Of a stretch of DNA of 64,000 nucleotides, positions 25,891 through 35,234 are shown one piece after another (the stretch's first letter is position 1; each line of letters opens with the position of its first letter). The notes below the pieces were generated by a model. It searched no databases. It was given only the letters and a program-made list of their open reading frames with translations, and was not told where the DNA came from. The stretch comes from Pseudoruegeria sp039972875 (GTDB lineage: Bacteria; Pseudomonadota; Alphaproteobacteria; Rhodobacterales; Rhodobacteraceae): contig JBDWMA010000022.1 in assembly GCA_039972875.1 (NCBI GenBank), positions 1 to 64,000 of the forward strand, in the 5' to 3' direction. The position numbers were made by a program, and so were the translations under genes.

Positions 25891-27354
25891 TTACGCGATC
25901 CCGCCGATATGCAGCGTTTTAACTTCAAGATATTCGTCGATGCCGTGATGAGCGCCTTCGCGGCCCAGACCACTTTCTTTGATCCCACCAAAGGGCGCGA
26001 CCTCGGTGGCAAATCCGCCGACATTGATGCCAATCATTCCGGTTTCCAATGCTTCGGCCACACGGAATGTGCGGGTCAGATCGTTGGTGTAGAAATACGC
26101 CGCCAACCCAAAAGGCGTGGCATTGGCTGCAGCGAGCGCCTCTTCTTCGGTGTCAAACTTGAATAGAGGGGCCACAGGACCGAAGGTCTCTTCCTCAGCC
26201 ACAATCATGTCAGAGGTCACGCCAGTGACAACAGCGGGGCTGATGAAGCGGGTGCCGGTATCAGCTTGTTCACCGCCAACAATAACGGTGCCACCTTTGG
26301 TTGTGGCATCGTCGAGATGTGACTTGATCTTGGCAATTGCGGCGTCGTTGATCATAGGGCCGATTTCGACCCCGTCTTCGAAACCATCCCCCAGCTTCAT
26401 GTTGCCAACCACTGACGACAGCTTTTGAGCAAAGGCGTCATACACTCCGCTTTGAACAAAAATCCTATTGGCACAGACGCATGTTTGCCCACCATTGCGG
26501 AATTTCGAGGCTATAACGCCTTGGACCGCCAGGTCCAAATCGGCATCTTCAAAGATGATGAAGGGTGCGTTGCCGCCCAGTTCTAAACTGAGCCGTTTCA
26601 TTGTACCGGCACATTGTTCCATCAACAGCTTGCCCACACGGGTTGAGCCGGTGAATGACAGTTTGCGTACGGCCGTGCTTTGGGTCAGCGCGCGGCCTAC
26701 GCCTATAGGATCACCTGTGACGATGTTTATTGCGCCTTTTGGGAACCCGGCTCGTTCAGCGAGAACACCCAATGCCAGCGCGGTGAAAGGGGTAAATTCA
26801 GATGGCTTGATCACCACAGGGCACCCTGCAGCCAACGCCGGCGCTATTTTGCGGGTAATCATCGCCGCAGGGAAGTTCCACGGCGTAATGATTGCGCAAA
26901 CACCCACGGGCTGTTTCTGTACGATAATACGACGATCAGGCACCGGGCTTGGGATGGTTTCACCGTAGATGCGCTTGCCCTCTTCGGCGAACCACTTCAC
27001 GAAGGACGCAGCGTAAGAGATTTCACCTTTGGCCTCAGCCAACGGCTTGCCCTGTTCCAGAGTCATGATCGTGGCCAGATCATCCTGCGCCGCCATCATG
27101 AGTTCAAACCATTTTTCCAACAATGCGCCACGATGCGCTGCGGTTGTTGTTTTGAAACTGGAATAACAGGTCTCGGCAGCGGCTATGGCGCGCAAAGTCT
27201 CGGCTTCTCCACAGTTTGGCACTGTGCCAACAACAGAAAGTGTCGAAGGGTTATCTACGTTGATCAAATCGCCGCCATCGGCATCAATCCAGTCGCCGGC
27301 AACCAGATTTTTCTGCCGAAACAGTGAGGTATCCTGAAGGTTCATAATTTCCAA
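25891..27354 (-). CDS. gabD: NAD(P)-dependent succinate-semialdehyde dehydrogenase
   Basis: This 487-residue aldehyde dehydrogenase superfamily protein is closest to GabD. The general-base glutamate lies in LSLELGGNAPFIIFEDAD and the catalytic cysteine in NGGQTCVCANRIFVQ; the PWNFPAAM coenzyme motif is present. GabD oxidises succinate semialdehyde to succinate, the last step of 4-aminobutyrate breakdown. It shares an operon direction with the omega-aminotransferase and the Lrp regulator, so it probably removes an aldehyde made by that aminotransferase. Other omega-oxo acids are possible substrates. Confidence 0.88.
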   Translation of the reverse strand: MEIMNLQDTSLFRQKNLVAGDWIDADGGDLINVDNPSTLSVVGTVPNCGEAETLRAIAAAETCYSSFKTTTAAHRGALLEKWFELMMAAQDDLATIMTLEQGKPLAEAKGEISYAASFVKWFAEEGKRIYGETIPSPVPDRRIIVQKQPVGVCAIITPWNFPAAMITRKIAPALAAGCPVVIKPSEFTPFTALALGVLAERAGFPKGAINIVTGDPIGVGRALTQSTAVRKLSFTGSTRVGKLLMEQCAGTMKRLSLELGGNAPFIIFEDADLDLAVQGVIASKFRNGGQTCVCANRIFVQSGVYDAFAQKLSSVVGNMKLGDGFEDGVEIGPMINDAAIAKIKSHLDDATTKGGTVIVGGEQADTGTRFISPAVVTGVTSDMIVAEEETFGPVAPLFKFDTEEEALAAANATPFGLAAYFYTNDLTRTFRVAEALETGMIGINVGGFATEVAPFGGIKESGLGREGAHHGIDEYLEVKTLHIGGIA

Positions 27355-27467
27355 CTCCTAAGCTAGGGAAGATCCTATTAGAATAGGGTAGTCGGAAATC
27401 TTGAATTCTGCGCCTTGGCAGCATATTCTGCCGAAGCCTTGAGCATCATGCAATTTTATACCGCGCG

Positions 27468-27959
27468 CTAGTCTCGCTCTACGAGATCCTGAACTGGCAC
27501 ACTGTGCTTTTCCACCACAGGCTTGATCACGATGTAGGAAAAATACTTGTCGATCCCGAGATTGCGGTCGAGCAGGTTTTCCATGATTTCCTGATATTGC
27601 GACACGCCGCGCGCCACGAATTTCAACAGGTAGTCATAGCCTCCGCTGAGCAGATGGCATTCAACCACATTATCGTGGGTGCGAATTTCGTTTTCAAATT
27701 TGGTAAAGTCTTTGCGACGATGATCTGAAAGCGTGATTTCTGTAAAAACAATGACGTGCTCAGCCAGTTTCTTGAGGTTCAGAACTGCCCGGTAATTCTG
27801 GATGTATCCAGCCTTTTCAAGGCGTTTGACCCGCTGCAGACAGGGGCTGGGGGACAGGCCCACAGCCTCTGCCAGGTTTACATTTGTGATATTGCCCTGC
27901 GCTTGCAGAGTGGAAAGAATATTGATGTCAATCCGGTCGAGTTTCGGTGATCCAGCCAT
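27468..27959 (-). CDS. Lrp/AsnC family transcriptional regulator
   Basis: This 163-residue regulator has an N-terminal helix-turn-helix (LDRIDINILSTLQAQGNITN then LAEAVGLSPSPCLQRVKRLE) and a C-terminal RAM ligand-binding domain (VECHLLSGGYDYLLKFVARG). It is full length for the family. It lies between the dehalogenase-like gene and gabD, all in the same direction, and probably senses an amino acid handled by this cluster. A DoeX/AsnC regulator occupies a comparable place in ectoine-degradation operons; the parallel is only suggestive. Confidence 0.9.
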   Translation of the reverse strand: MAGSPKLDRIDINILSTLQAQGNITNVNLAEAVGLSPSPCLQRVKRLEKAGYIQNYRAVLNLKKLAEHVIVFTEITLSDHRRKDFTKFENEIRTHDNVVECHLLSGGYDYLLKFVARGVSQYQEIMENLLDRNLGIDKYFSYIVIKPVVEKHSVPVQDLVERD

Positions 27960-27986
27960 ATTCTTTCCTCTTGTATTCAGTCTGAC

Positions 27987-28709
27987 TTACCCAGCCAACT
28001 CTGCCTTATGTGCCTTGGCCATGTCCATCATGCTGTTGAACTGGAAGTTGTAGGTCGGTATGTCACCAGGGTTCATCGTAGCACCAAAACCTTCTTTGTC
28101 GTGGCGGCGGTAGATCCAGCAATTCGACAACCCGTATTTGTTGGCAGGTGAGTGGTCGTGGAACATGCTTTCGGCGGTGTGCAGAATATCTTTTTTCTGA
28201 ATACCCTGCCGCGCTAACATCTCCAACATATAGTCGAAATTGCGGTCGAATGGCTTGTAACTGCCAACATCTTCGGCTGTATAAACACCGTCAAAATGCA
28301 CACCCAAACGTGCGTTCGCACCTGAGAATGTGAGGTTGTCAGTGTTGGTCAAAACCACCAATTTGAAGTGTTTCTTAAGGTAGGTCAGGGCTTCGACTGT
28401 GTCGTCAAAGGCATGCCAATGACGCGCAGACATGCCATAGGCTTCGCACTCTTCCCAGGTCACCTCGACACCCCACTCTTCTGCCAGACGGCGATACACA
28501 ACGGGCAAAAGTTCATAATATTTCTTTGCCGGAGAATAACGCTGTGCGGTGCTTTCGTAAAAGGCATGCGCTTCGAGAATATCATCTCGCGTCAGGCTGC
28601 GGCTTACACGGTCGGTCAGGGGTTTTAGGCCAGTGACCATCCCGCCTTCCCAGTCGATCAGGGTGCCATAGACATCGAATGTGAGGGCTTTGAAGTCAGA
28701 CAGTTTCAT
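27987..28709 (-). CDS. haloacid dehalogenase type II family hydrolase
   Basis: This 240-residue HAD-superfamily protein has the nucleophile motif LTFDVYGTLIDWE (aspartate near residue 11), motif II LVVLTNTDNL, and a C-terminal CWIYRRHDKEGFGATM acidic/loop region of the L-2-haloacid dehalogenase branch. Many members act on phosphates or other esters rather than halogenated acids. Its start overlaps the 3' end of the aminotransferase gene by 14 bp, so the two are translationally linked. The true substrate is unknown. Confidence 0.85.
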   Translation of the reverse strand: MKLSDFKALTFDVYGTLIDWEGGMVTGLKPLTDRVSRSLTRDDILEAHAFYESTAQRYSPAKKYYELLPVVYRRLAEEWGVEVTWEECEAYGMSARHWHAFDDTVEALTYLKKHFKLVVLTNTDNLTFSGANARLGVHFDGVYTAEDVGSYKPFDRNFDYMLEMLARQGIQKKDILHTAESMFHDHSPANKYGLSNCWIYRRHDKEGFGATMNPGDIPTYNFQFNSMMDMAKAHKAELAG

Positions 28710-30084
28710 GGGAGTTTCCTTTTACGTCCAGAATGGTGTCCAAAGTTATGCGGAGGCGGCTGATCAGCATGTCGACCTCAGCTTCGGTGATACAGATAGG
28801 TGGCGCAAGGCCAATGACATCATCAGCAAAGGCTCGGAAAATCACTCCGTTTTCATAGCCCGCTTTGGCCAGACGCGCGGCGACATTCTGGTCTTTCGCG
28901 GGCTTTGCCTTGGTGTCTTTGTTCGAAACGATCTCGATCCCTGCCAAAAGACCCTTGGCGCGTACTTCGCCCACCACAGGATGATCCAGCAGCGTCTTGA
29001 GTTGCGCCTCGAAATAGGCGCCAACCTTTTTGGCATTCTCAATCATCCCGCCTTCGTAAAGTTTGATGACCTCTAGCGCGACAGCAGCACTTACCGGGTG
29101 CCCGGAATAGGTGAAGCCATGCCCGAACGGGACGCCTTCGGGCGCTGCGTCTGCAATGACCTGGTAGATTCGATCGGACACAAACACCGCCCCCATCGGT
29201 GCGTAGCCCGAAGTCAGCCCCTTGGCTGTGGTTAGGAAATCAGGTGTCAGCCCTTCGTGCTCGCAGCCGAACATTGGGCCGGTACGGCCAAAACCGGTGA
29301 TCACTTCATCCACGATGAACAGAATGCCCAGCTCGCGGCAAGTGTCCTGCATGGCTTTTGCATAACCTTCGGGTGGCACGATCACCCCGCCGGAACCCTG
29401 CACCAATTCCATGATGAAGGCGGCAACGCTATCCGCGCCCAGCTCGGCGACTTTGGCTTTAAGACTGGCGACACCATTTACGATGATCTCTTCATCGGTA
29501 ACAGCATCACTGCGATAAGGGAAAGGCGATGCAATGTGATGTTGCCACTGCATTGGCAGATCGAACTTGTCATGAAACACTGGCAACGCCGTTAGGCCTG
29601 CGCCATTCGAGCTGGATCCATGATATCCTTTCTCAAGCGCGATGAAGTGTTTCTTGGAGGTCTCACCCTTGGCGTTGAAATAGTAACGCACCATGCGAAT
29701 GACAGTGTCCACGGCATCCGACCCGCCCAGTGTAAAGAACACGTGGTCCAGGTCTCCCGGCGACAATTCGGCCAGCTTGGCCGCCAGCTCGATCGCTGGC
29801 TCACTGCCAAAATGAAAATACCCGGTCGCATAGGGCAAACGGCGCATTTGTTCAGCCGCTGCCTCGACCACGGCCTCATGTCCGTAGCCTGCATTTACAC
29901 ACCACAGACCCGCGAACCCGTCGAGCAGTTCGTTGCCTTCCGCGTCTTTCAAAAAGACACCTTTACCTGACTGCATGACGGTCACGCCACGCTCCTCATG
30001 TGTGCGAATAGGTACCACTGGGTGGAAATAATGAGCGCGGTCTTTCTCTATGAGCGAGTTTGAGAGCATCGGTTTCTTTCCCAT
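28696..30084 (-). CDS. class III PLP aminotransferase (omega-amino acid/diamine:pyruvate type)
   Basis: This 462-residue fold-type I aminotransferase has the cofactor-lysine segment TTAKGLTSGYAPMGAVF, IVDEVITGFGRTG with the PLP-contacting aspartate, and FTLGGSDAVDTVIRMVRYY. The last block, with YATGYFHFGSEPAIELAAKL, resembles putrescine/omega-amino-acid:pyruvate transaminases of the SpuC type. The ATG at 30084 follows GGAAAG. It heads a unit with the HAD, Lrp, gabD, dehydrogenase and csaA genes and would generate the semialdehyde oxidised by gabD. The preferred amine donor cannot be set from sequence. Confidence 0.88.
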   Translation of the reverse strand: MGKKPMLSNSLIEKDRAHYFHPVVPIRTHEERGVTVMQSGKGVFLKDAEGNELLDGFAGLWCVNAGYGHEAVVEAAAEQMRRLPYATGYFHFGSEPAIELAAKLAELSPGDLDHVFFTLGGSDAVDTVIRMVRYYFNAKGETSKKHFIALEKGYHGSSSNGAGLTALPVFHDKFDLPMQWQHHIASPFPYRSDAVTDEEIIVNGVASLKAKVAELGADSVAAFIMELVQGSGGVIVPPEGYAKAMQDTCRELGILFIVDEVITGFGRTGPMFGCEHEGLTPDFLTTAKGLTSGYAPMGAVFVSDRIYQVIADAAPEGVPFGHGFTYSGHPVSAAVALEVIKLYEGGMIENAKKVGAYFEAQLKTLLDHPVVGEVRAKGLLAGIEIVSNKDTKAKPAKDQNVAARLAKAGYENGVIFRAFADDVIGLAPPICITEAEVDMLISRLRITLDTILDVKGNSHETV

Positions 30085-30194
30085 GTTTGCTTTCCATCTA
30101 GAGTAACGGATCGCTCCGGGAGAAAAGTATGTTTTGCCTCTGTAAGCAGCAGGTTCAACCGAAATTTCTAAACTCTCGGCATTTTATGCTGCGG

Positions 30195-30821
30195 TTAGTT
30201 ACTTGTATTCTTGGGGATTAGAACGGATTGTGCCCTGGAAAGCCAATTTGCCAGCATATTATTGAAGTATTCTGGATCTCGACGCCATTGGCTCTGGAAT
30301 GCCATGCCGCGCACAAGGCACATGAATTCGTTCATCATCGTCTGTCGAGTGTCTGCATCACATCCAAAAGCGGCTAATTCAACATGCCAGACATCGTTGA
30401 GCGCTTCGTTGAACCTCTGGGATTCATCTGTCACATAGGCCAACTCCGCCTTATTCACCCGGGCTTCTGAAATGTAATCCATGGAGACCTGAAAAACCCC
30501 ACTCTGGTATCTTTTCCAGATATATTCGGTCAGAGCCTTCAAACGGTTTTGACCTGCCTTAAGCAGTCGCGCGAATTCGCGCAACCGCTCGGCTTCTTCA
30601 TGAAGCATCAACGCATAGGTTGCCTGGATTAACGATGACCTGGTGGGAAAATGATGCAACATCGCACCGCGAGAAACATCGGCATGCCTGGCGATGTCCT
30701 GTGTCGAGATGTGCGCCAATCCACGTTCTGCAATCAAGGTTAGAGAAGCATGCAAGATTTTGTGCTGAGTAACCGCAGATCGTTCTGCCTGTGTGCGTTT
30801 GGGTTTCACCTGTTGATCCAT
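30195..30821 (-). CDS. TetR family regulator, BetI-like
   Basis: This TetR-type regulator of about 208 residues has the helix-turn-helix HASLTLIAERGLAHISTQDI then ARHADVSRGAMLHHFPTRSS. The C-terminal part is of a type found in BetI-like regulators of amine or betaine uptake and catabolism. ATG 30821 is used because it gives a compact N-terminus; the longer in-frame start lies inside the TRAP permease gene. It begins 7 bp after the permease stop, so it is probably made from the TRAP transcript. It likely regulates this cluster. Confidence 0.85.
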   Translation of the reverse strand: MDQQVKPKRTQAERSAVTQHKILHASLTLIAERGLAHISTQDIARHADVSRGAMLHHFPTRSSLIQATYALMLHEEAERLREFARLLKAGQNRLKALTEYIWKRYQSGVFQVSMDYISEARVNKAELAYVTDESQRFNEALNDVWHVELAAFGCDADTRQTMMNEFMCLVRGMAFQSQWRRDPEYFNNMLANWLSRAQSVLIPKNTSN

Positions 30822-30828
30822 CGCTCCT

Positions 30829-32139
30829 TTACCCTGCCAGATACGTCGGAAGCCAAAGGGCAATCTGCGGAAAGATGACCAATAGGAACACGGCAAAACA
30901 CATGAGCAGGAAAAACGGGATCGCGTAAAGCGCTACTTTGTGGATCGGTACGCCCGAGAAGCCCTGAATTACGAACAAGTTGAACCCGACCGGTGGAGTC
31001 ATCTGACCCAGCTCAATCATGATCACAAGAAAGATCCCATACCAGATCGGGTCAAACCCGGCGGCAACGATAACGGGAAGCGTGATCGGCAGGCTCATCA
31101 CGATGATGGAAATCCCGTCCAAGAAAAACCCAAGGATAATATAGAACACCGCCAGCGCTGCAATCAGGACAAAGGGCGACAGATCAAGATTGTCGATGGC
31201 AATCGCAATGTTGCGCGGGATGTGCATATAGCCGATGGCCGAAGATAGAAAAGCAGCACACATAAGGATCGCACAAACCATGCAGGACGTTTTCAGCGCA
31301 TTGACCAAGGATTCTGCCAACATACTACGGGAGAGTTGTTTGCTCAGCGCAGAAAAACTCAAAGCTGCAAAGACACCGATTGCGGCAGCTTCTGATGGTG
31401 TCGCCCAACCGGTGTAAATTGAGCCCAGAACCACCAATATGAGACCGAAGACCGGGGCGAGGTTTCCTGCAATGGCTCGGAACGTTGCGTCTTTAGTAGG
31501 AACTTTATTATTCGGCGCCAGCGAAGGTGTGATCGTGCACCTTACGGCTAGGTATGCCGCATAAAATGCGGCGATCATCAGGCCAGGCATCACCCCAGCA
31601 ATGAAGAGTTTTGCAATCGAAACCTCAGCCAGAACACCATAGATGATCAAAACAATCGATGGTGGGATCAGAAGCCCAAGACTGCCTGCTCCGGCAAGTG
31701 ACCCAAGCGCGAGACTCTCGGAATAACCACGTCGGTTCAGTTCAGACGTGGTGATCCGGCCTACAGTGGCAGTCGTGGCCGCGCTGGACCCCGATACGGC
31801 CGCAAAGAGTGCCGACCCCAAAACATTGGTGTGCAACAGCCCCCCGGGGATCTTGGACACCAGAGGAGACAGGCCCTTGTAAAGCCGGTCCGAGATATCC
31901 GTGCGAAACATGATTTCCCCCATCCAGATAAACATCGGCACGGCGGCCAACTCCCACGAAGATGCACTGCGCACAATGATCCGGCTGGAAATCGCGCCGA
32001 TCTTGTCAGGAGAAAACCCCATGAAGGCAAACAACGACAGGGCGGCGGCAGCGGCAAGGGCCATGAAGACCCACATGCCCGAGGCCAGAATGGCCAGCAT
32101 CAGGGCAAAAACAGCGATGGCTGTGGTTACGGGATCCAT
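30829..32139 (-). CDS. TRAP transporter large permease (DctM family)
   Basis: This 436-residue membrane protein has DctM features: GSSAATTATVGRITTSEL, IPPSIVLIIYG, YTGWATPSEAAAIG and the terminal PPVGFNLFVIQG. ATG 32139 is chosen because GAGGAGGG precedes it at proper distance; the frame extends far upstream into the small-subunit gene without coding character. It follows the small subunit by 2 bp. It is the ion-driven transport channel of the second TRAP system in the window. Confidence 0.93.
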   Translation of the reverse strand: MDPVTTAIAVFALMLAILASGMWVFMALAAAAALSLFAFMGFSPDKIGAISSRIIVRSASSWELAAVPMFIWMGEIMFRTDISDRLYKGLSPLVSKIPGGLLHTNVLGSALFAAVSGSSAATTATVGRITTSELNRRGYSESLALGSLAGAGSLGLLIPPSIVLIIYGVLAEVSIAKLFIAGVMPGLMIAAFYAAYLAVRCTITPSLAPNNKVPTKDATFRAIAGNLAPVFGLILVVLGSIYTGWATPSEAAAIGVFAALSFSALSKQLSRSMLAESLVNALKTSCMVCAILMCAAFLSSAIGYMHIPRNIAIAIDNLDLSPFVLIAALAVFYIILGFFLDGISIIVMSLPITLPVIVAAGFDPIWYGIFLVIMIELGQMTPPVGFNLFVIQGFSGVPIHKVALYAIPFFLLMCFAVFLLVIFPQIALWLPTYLAG

Positions 32140-32141
32140 TT

Positions 32142-32636
32142 TTATCCCTCCTCTTGAGGTTGGATGAAGGGACGAAGTGCCTGCGCCGCCAATTGCATAA
32201 CAAGCAGGCTTGCACCGATGAAAACGATCAGGTCCGGTATCCAAAGCGGAACTTCGGCCACGCTTTCGCTGACTGCGCCACGCTTCCAGTTCTTGACCAG
32301 ATTGCGCCACAGGAAGGTGCAAAAGAAAGCGCCAAGGCCGGTTGCACAGAAGGCGACACCGGCATCCAGCCACACGCGCGTTTCAGCCGGGAGCCTGTCT
32401 GTCAGCAGATTGACCCGGATCATCGACCCGTCCCGCAACGTCCACGATAGAGAGAGAAACGTGATGGACAGAATCGCGAAACCGATAAATTCATCCAGCA
32501 CATGTGTGGAGGTGTCAAACAGTGACCTCATAACAGTTTCAAGCAGGATATGCCCGACCGCATACACAAGGATGAGCCCTGCGCAGATCAGGGACAGGTA
32601 GGACACGGCGTCGATCAGCCGAAGGACAAGTCTCAT
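32142..32636 (-). CDS. TRAP transporter small permease (DctQ family)
   Basis: This protein of about 164 residues has four membrane helices. It shows SYLSLICAGLILVYAVGHIL, the LDEFIGFAILSITFLSLSW segment, and the charged DGSMIRVNLLTDRLP loop typical of DctQ. ATG 32636 has GGGAGG upstream. It lies between the receptor and large-permease genes. Confidence 0.9.
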   Translation of the reverse strand: MRLVLRLIDAVSYLSLICAGLILVYAVGHILLETVMRSLFDTSTHVLDEFIGFAILSITFLSLSWTLRDGSMIRVNLLTDRLPAETRVWLDAGVAFCATGLGAFFCTFLWRNLVKNWKRGAVSESVAEVPLWIPDLIVFIGASLLVMQLAAQALRPFIQPQEEG

Positions 32637-32693
32637 GGCAACCTCCCAAAAGGCGTGTAGCGCCCGCAAGCACCACACAAAATTTCAACGTTG

Positions 32694-33692
32694 TTACTGT
32701 GATTTTGCGGCATTGAACGCATCGATCAGCGCCTGACCACGTGCGCCGGTACTTTCCAGCCAGTCTTTCAGCGCGGCTTCCCCAGCTGCCTGCAAGGCCC
32801 CACGATAAGCGTCATCATCAGAGGTCACGACCGAAACATTGTTCTCTGCGAGCTGGCTGTATGTTGTGGCCAGCCGGTCCGGAATCGCAGCCCAATTCTG
32901 GTCGCGCGTTTCGGCGGCGGCCTCAAGCACTGCGGCCTGCTGATCGGCACTTAACCCTTCGAATACGTCCTTGGAGATATGCACAAAATTCAACGGGATC
33001 GCATAGTTGTAGATCTCGGTGAAGGTGTCGAAATGCTCCCAGAAGCTACCCGAAACGCCCCCCTCGGCCGAGGTTAGAACCGCGTCGATGGCTCCTGTGG
33101 AAATCGAAGGCACAACATCAGCCCAGGACAGACGAACAGCGGCAGCGTTCAGCGCATTCAAGGCCGTGGTGCCGTTCTTGTCATAGGTACGGATTTTCAA
33201 GCCGGCCAGGGCATCAACAGAATTCACCGCGTCTTTTGACCAGATGCCCGACGGAGGCCAAGGCGAGGCATAAAGCAGGATCTGGTTGTTTTCCTCAAAC
33301 ACCGTTTTGAATTCGCCTTCGGCCACTTTGTAGAGCGTCTCTGCCTCATCCACCGTTGTAACGAAGAATGGCAGAGACGTGATCAGGAACAGCGGGTCGA
33401 TCCCGCCGAGGGCACCGCCATAGGTGTCGGCAATCTCCAGCGCACCTTCCCCCACTGCATCAAAGTGGTCGGCGGACTTGTAGCCAAGCGCACCGCCGTA
33501 GTGAACTACCACTTCGACCGATCCGCCGGTCTTTTCGGCAACCAGCGCTGCAAAGCGAGCATCACCGACGCCATGGATGGAGGTTGCCGAATACTCATTC
33601 GACAGGTTCAGCGTAACATCTGCGGCGAAAAGAGCAGATCCCGCGACGGTCAAGGCAATCGCTGCCACGCCGGACAATAGAGTGTGTTTCAT
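32694..33692 (-). CDS. TRAP transporter substrate-binding protein (DctP family)
   Basis: This 332-residue periplasmic receptor has a signal peptide ending near GSALFAADV and the conserved ALAGLKIRTYDKNGT block with the carboxylate-binding arginine. It is only distantly related to the 7.1 kb receptor, so the two TRAP systems are not a duplication. It sits between the creatinase-like gene and the permeases. Its ligand therefore is probably the substrate of that hydrolase, which would be a zwitterionic or carboxylated compound. Confidence 0.92.
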   Translation of the reverse strand: MKHTLLSGVAAIALTVAGSALFAADVTLNLSNEYSATSIHGVGDARFAALVAEKTGGSVEVVVHYGGALGYKSADHFDAVGEGALEIADTYGGALGGIDPLFLITSLPFFVTTVDEAETLYKVAEGEFKTVFEENNQILLYASPWPPSGIWSKDAVNSVDALAGLKIRTYDKNGTTALNALNAAAVRLSWADVVPSISTGAIDAVLTSAEGGVSGSFWEHFDTFTEIYNYAIPLNFVHISKDVFEGLSADQQAAVLEAAAETRDQNWAAIPDRLATTYSQLAENNVSVVTSDDDAYRGALQAAGEAALKDWLESTGARGQALIDAFNAAKSQ

Positions 33693-33729
33693 TTCAAGTC
33701 TCCTTGTTGGATTTCAAGTTGGGGGAGTT

Positions 33730-34851
33730 TCAATTGCCGAGAGTCATCGAAGCGATGTCATGCGGCATGTCGGTCAACAACTCATAGCCATCGGCTGTAA
33801 TCAGAACCGTATCGGAATGGCGGAACCCGCCCTGACCGCGCCAGTAGATGCCGGGCTCGATGCTGATCACCATGTTTTCCTGCAAAACATCATCGCTGCC
33901 TTCGGCCACCCAGGGGCCTTCATGGCCGCCCATGCCTATGCCGTGACCGACGCGATGCAAAAGGTTGTTTCTAAATCCCTCGGAACGCAGAAATTCCATC
34001 ACATTGTGATCGATGTCGTGACAGCTGACACCAGGACGCAGTTGCGCGAACCCGATGCGACCGGCTTCAACCATAGTGTTGAACACCTCTACATCTTCCT
34101 TGCGGGGAGGAGCTACAAAGAAGGTGCGTTCAGTTTCAGCGGAATACCCGTTCACACGCAGGAACGACAGTCCGACATTCGGCCCTTCGATCAGTGTGTC
34201 TGAGGGCTCTGGAAACCGATGTGGCTGGGCGCTGTAGGGCGCTGCCCAGATACCTTGCCAGACACTCGAGATGTAGGGGTCAAGATGGCCTTCAGCCAAG
34301 GTGATCTCTTCGCGAAGGAACGCATTTGCCTTGTCCGTCTCGGATATGGTGCCGCCAAGGCGGGCGATTTCCATCGCCAACTTCAGTCCGCGATCAGAGT
34401 ATACTGCGGCCTTGCGAATGGCCGCGATCTCTGTCGGGCTTTTGACCATGCGCAGCTGCTCAACAAACGGCACAACCTGTGGTGTCCAGTCTGACAGCGC
34501 CACCATCAACTCACCAGTGATCGACATCTCGACGCAAATGTTCGCATCCGCTGGAAGAATGGTGTTCAACGCTTCGAGATAGCTGCCGCCAGCCGGGGCC
34601 GGATAGTCGATGTACTCTACGATTTGGTGGGGCACGGCGATGGTCGCCATGTTTTCTGCCTCAATCCTAGGGGTTAGAAACACCGGTATCTGGCCGGGGC
34701 GCACAATGATGAAGAACGGGCGCTCAAAGGGCTCGTAACGAAATCCGGTGAAGTAAAAAATGCTGTCTTTGGTGGAAATCAAAAATGCGTCCAGACCGGC
34801 CTCTTTGATTTTCGTTTCTAATGCTGCAAAGCGGTTCAGATGTTCGGGCAT
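33730..34851 (-). CDS. M24 pita-bread-fold hydrolase, creatinase/ectoine-hydrolase-like, without metal ligands
   Basis: This protein of about 373 residues has an N-terminal creatinase domain and a C-terminal pita-bread domain. In true M24 aminopeptidases the metal aspartates lie in D.G....GY..D.TRT. Here the corresponding block is LSFLRVNGYSAETERTFF, so both are missing, while HRFP, ETERT, the GHGIGMGGHEGPW block and GGFRHSD resemble the non-metal catalytic set of creatinase. It therefore probably hydrolyses a C-N bond of a small molecule, like creatinase or ectoine hydrolase, rather than peptides. ATG 34851 follows GAGGA. It heads the TRAP-TetR unit. Confidence 0.8.
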   Translation of the reverse strand: MPEHLNRFAALETKIKEAGLDAFLISTKDSIFYFTGFRYEPFERPFFIIVRPGQIPVFLTPRIEAENMATIAVPHQIVEYIDYPAPAGGSYLEALNTILPADANICVEMSITGELMVALSDWTPQVVPFVEQLRMVKSPTEIAAIRKAAVYSDRGLKLAMEIARLGGTISETDKANAFLREEITLAEGHLDPYISSVWQGIWAAPYSAQPHRFPEPSDTLIEGPNVGLSFLRVNGYSAETERTFFVAPPRKEDVEVFNTMVEAGRIGFAQLRPGVSCHDIDHNVMEFLRSEGFRNNLLHRVGHGIGMGGHEGPWVAEGSDDVLQENMVISIEPGIYWRGQGGFRHSDTVLITADGYELLTDMPHDIASMTLGN

Positions 34852-35061
34852 GGGCGTCCTCAACTAACAATCAGGATTGACTGTTTCTTTATTGAGGCCC
34901 GGTTTTCCTGGCGCATTCTGCTTTTGTTGGCCTATTTCCAGTGCAAACTATCGTTTGTACCATTGCTGGCAGCATAATATGGCGTTTGACGCGGGTTCAT
35001 CACTTTGGCGGCACAGCCCGAGAAGACCTTGGAGTAGGGCTGTTTCGTTTGGCCTGCTGCT

Positions 35062-35160
35062 AAGGACGGCAAAATCAACCTGACTGCAGCCCAGTTATTG
35101 AAGTTGCTAGAAGGTATTGATTGGCGGATGCCACGTAAAACATGGCGACCCTTGCAGTCT
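35062..35160 (+). pseudogene. IS66-type TnpB, C-terminal relic
   Basis: The plus strand reads KDGKINLTAAQLLKLLEG then IDWRMPRKTWRPLQS, the end of the IS66 accessory protein TnpB (…LT..QL..LLEGIDWR.P..TW.P). The upstream half is absent or frameshifted. It lies upstream of a TnpC end in the order expected for IS66. Confidence 0.75.
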
Positions 35161-35234
35161 AGGGAACCCAATAAACACAATTGATCGGGCGTATAAGGAT
35201 TCTCCTTTTTATAGCATTTGGGTATATGTCTGCC

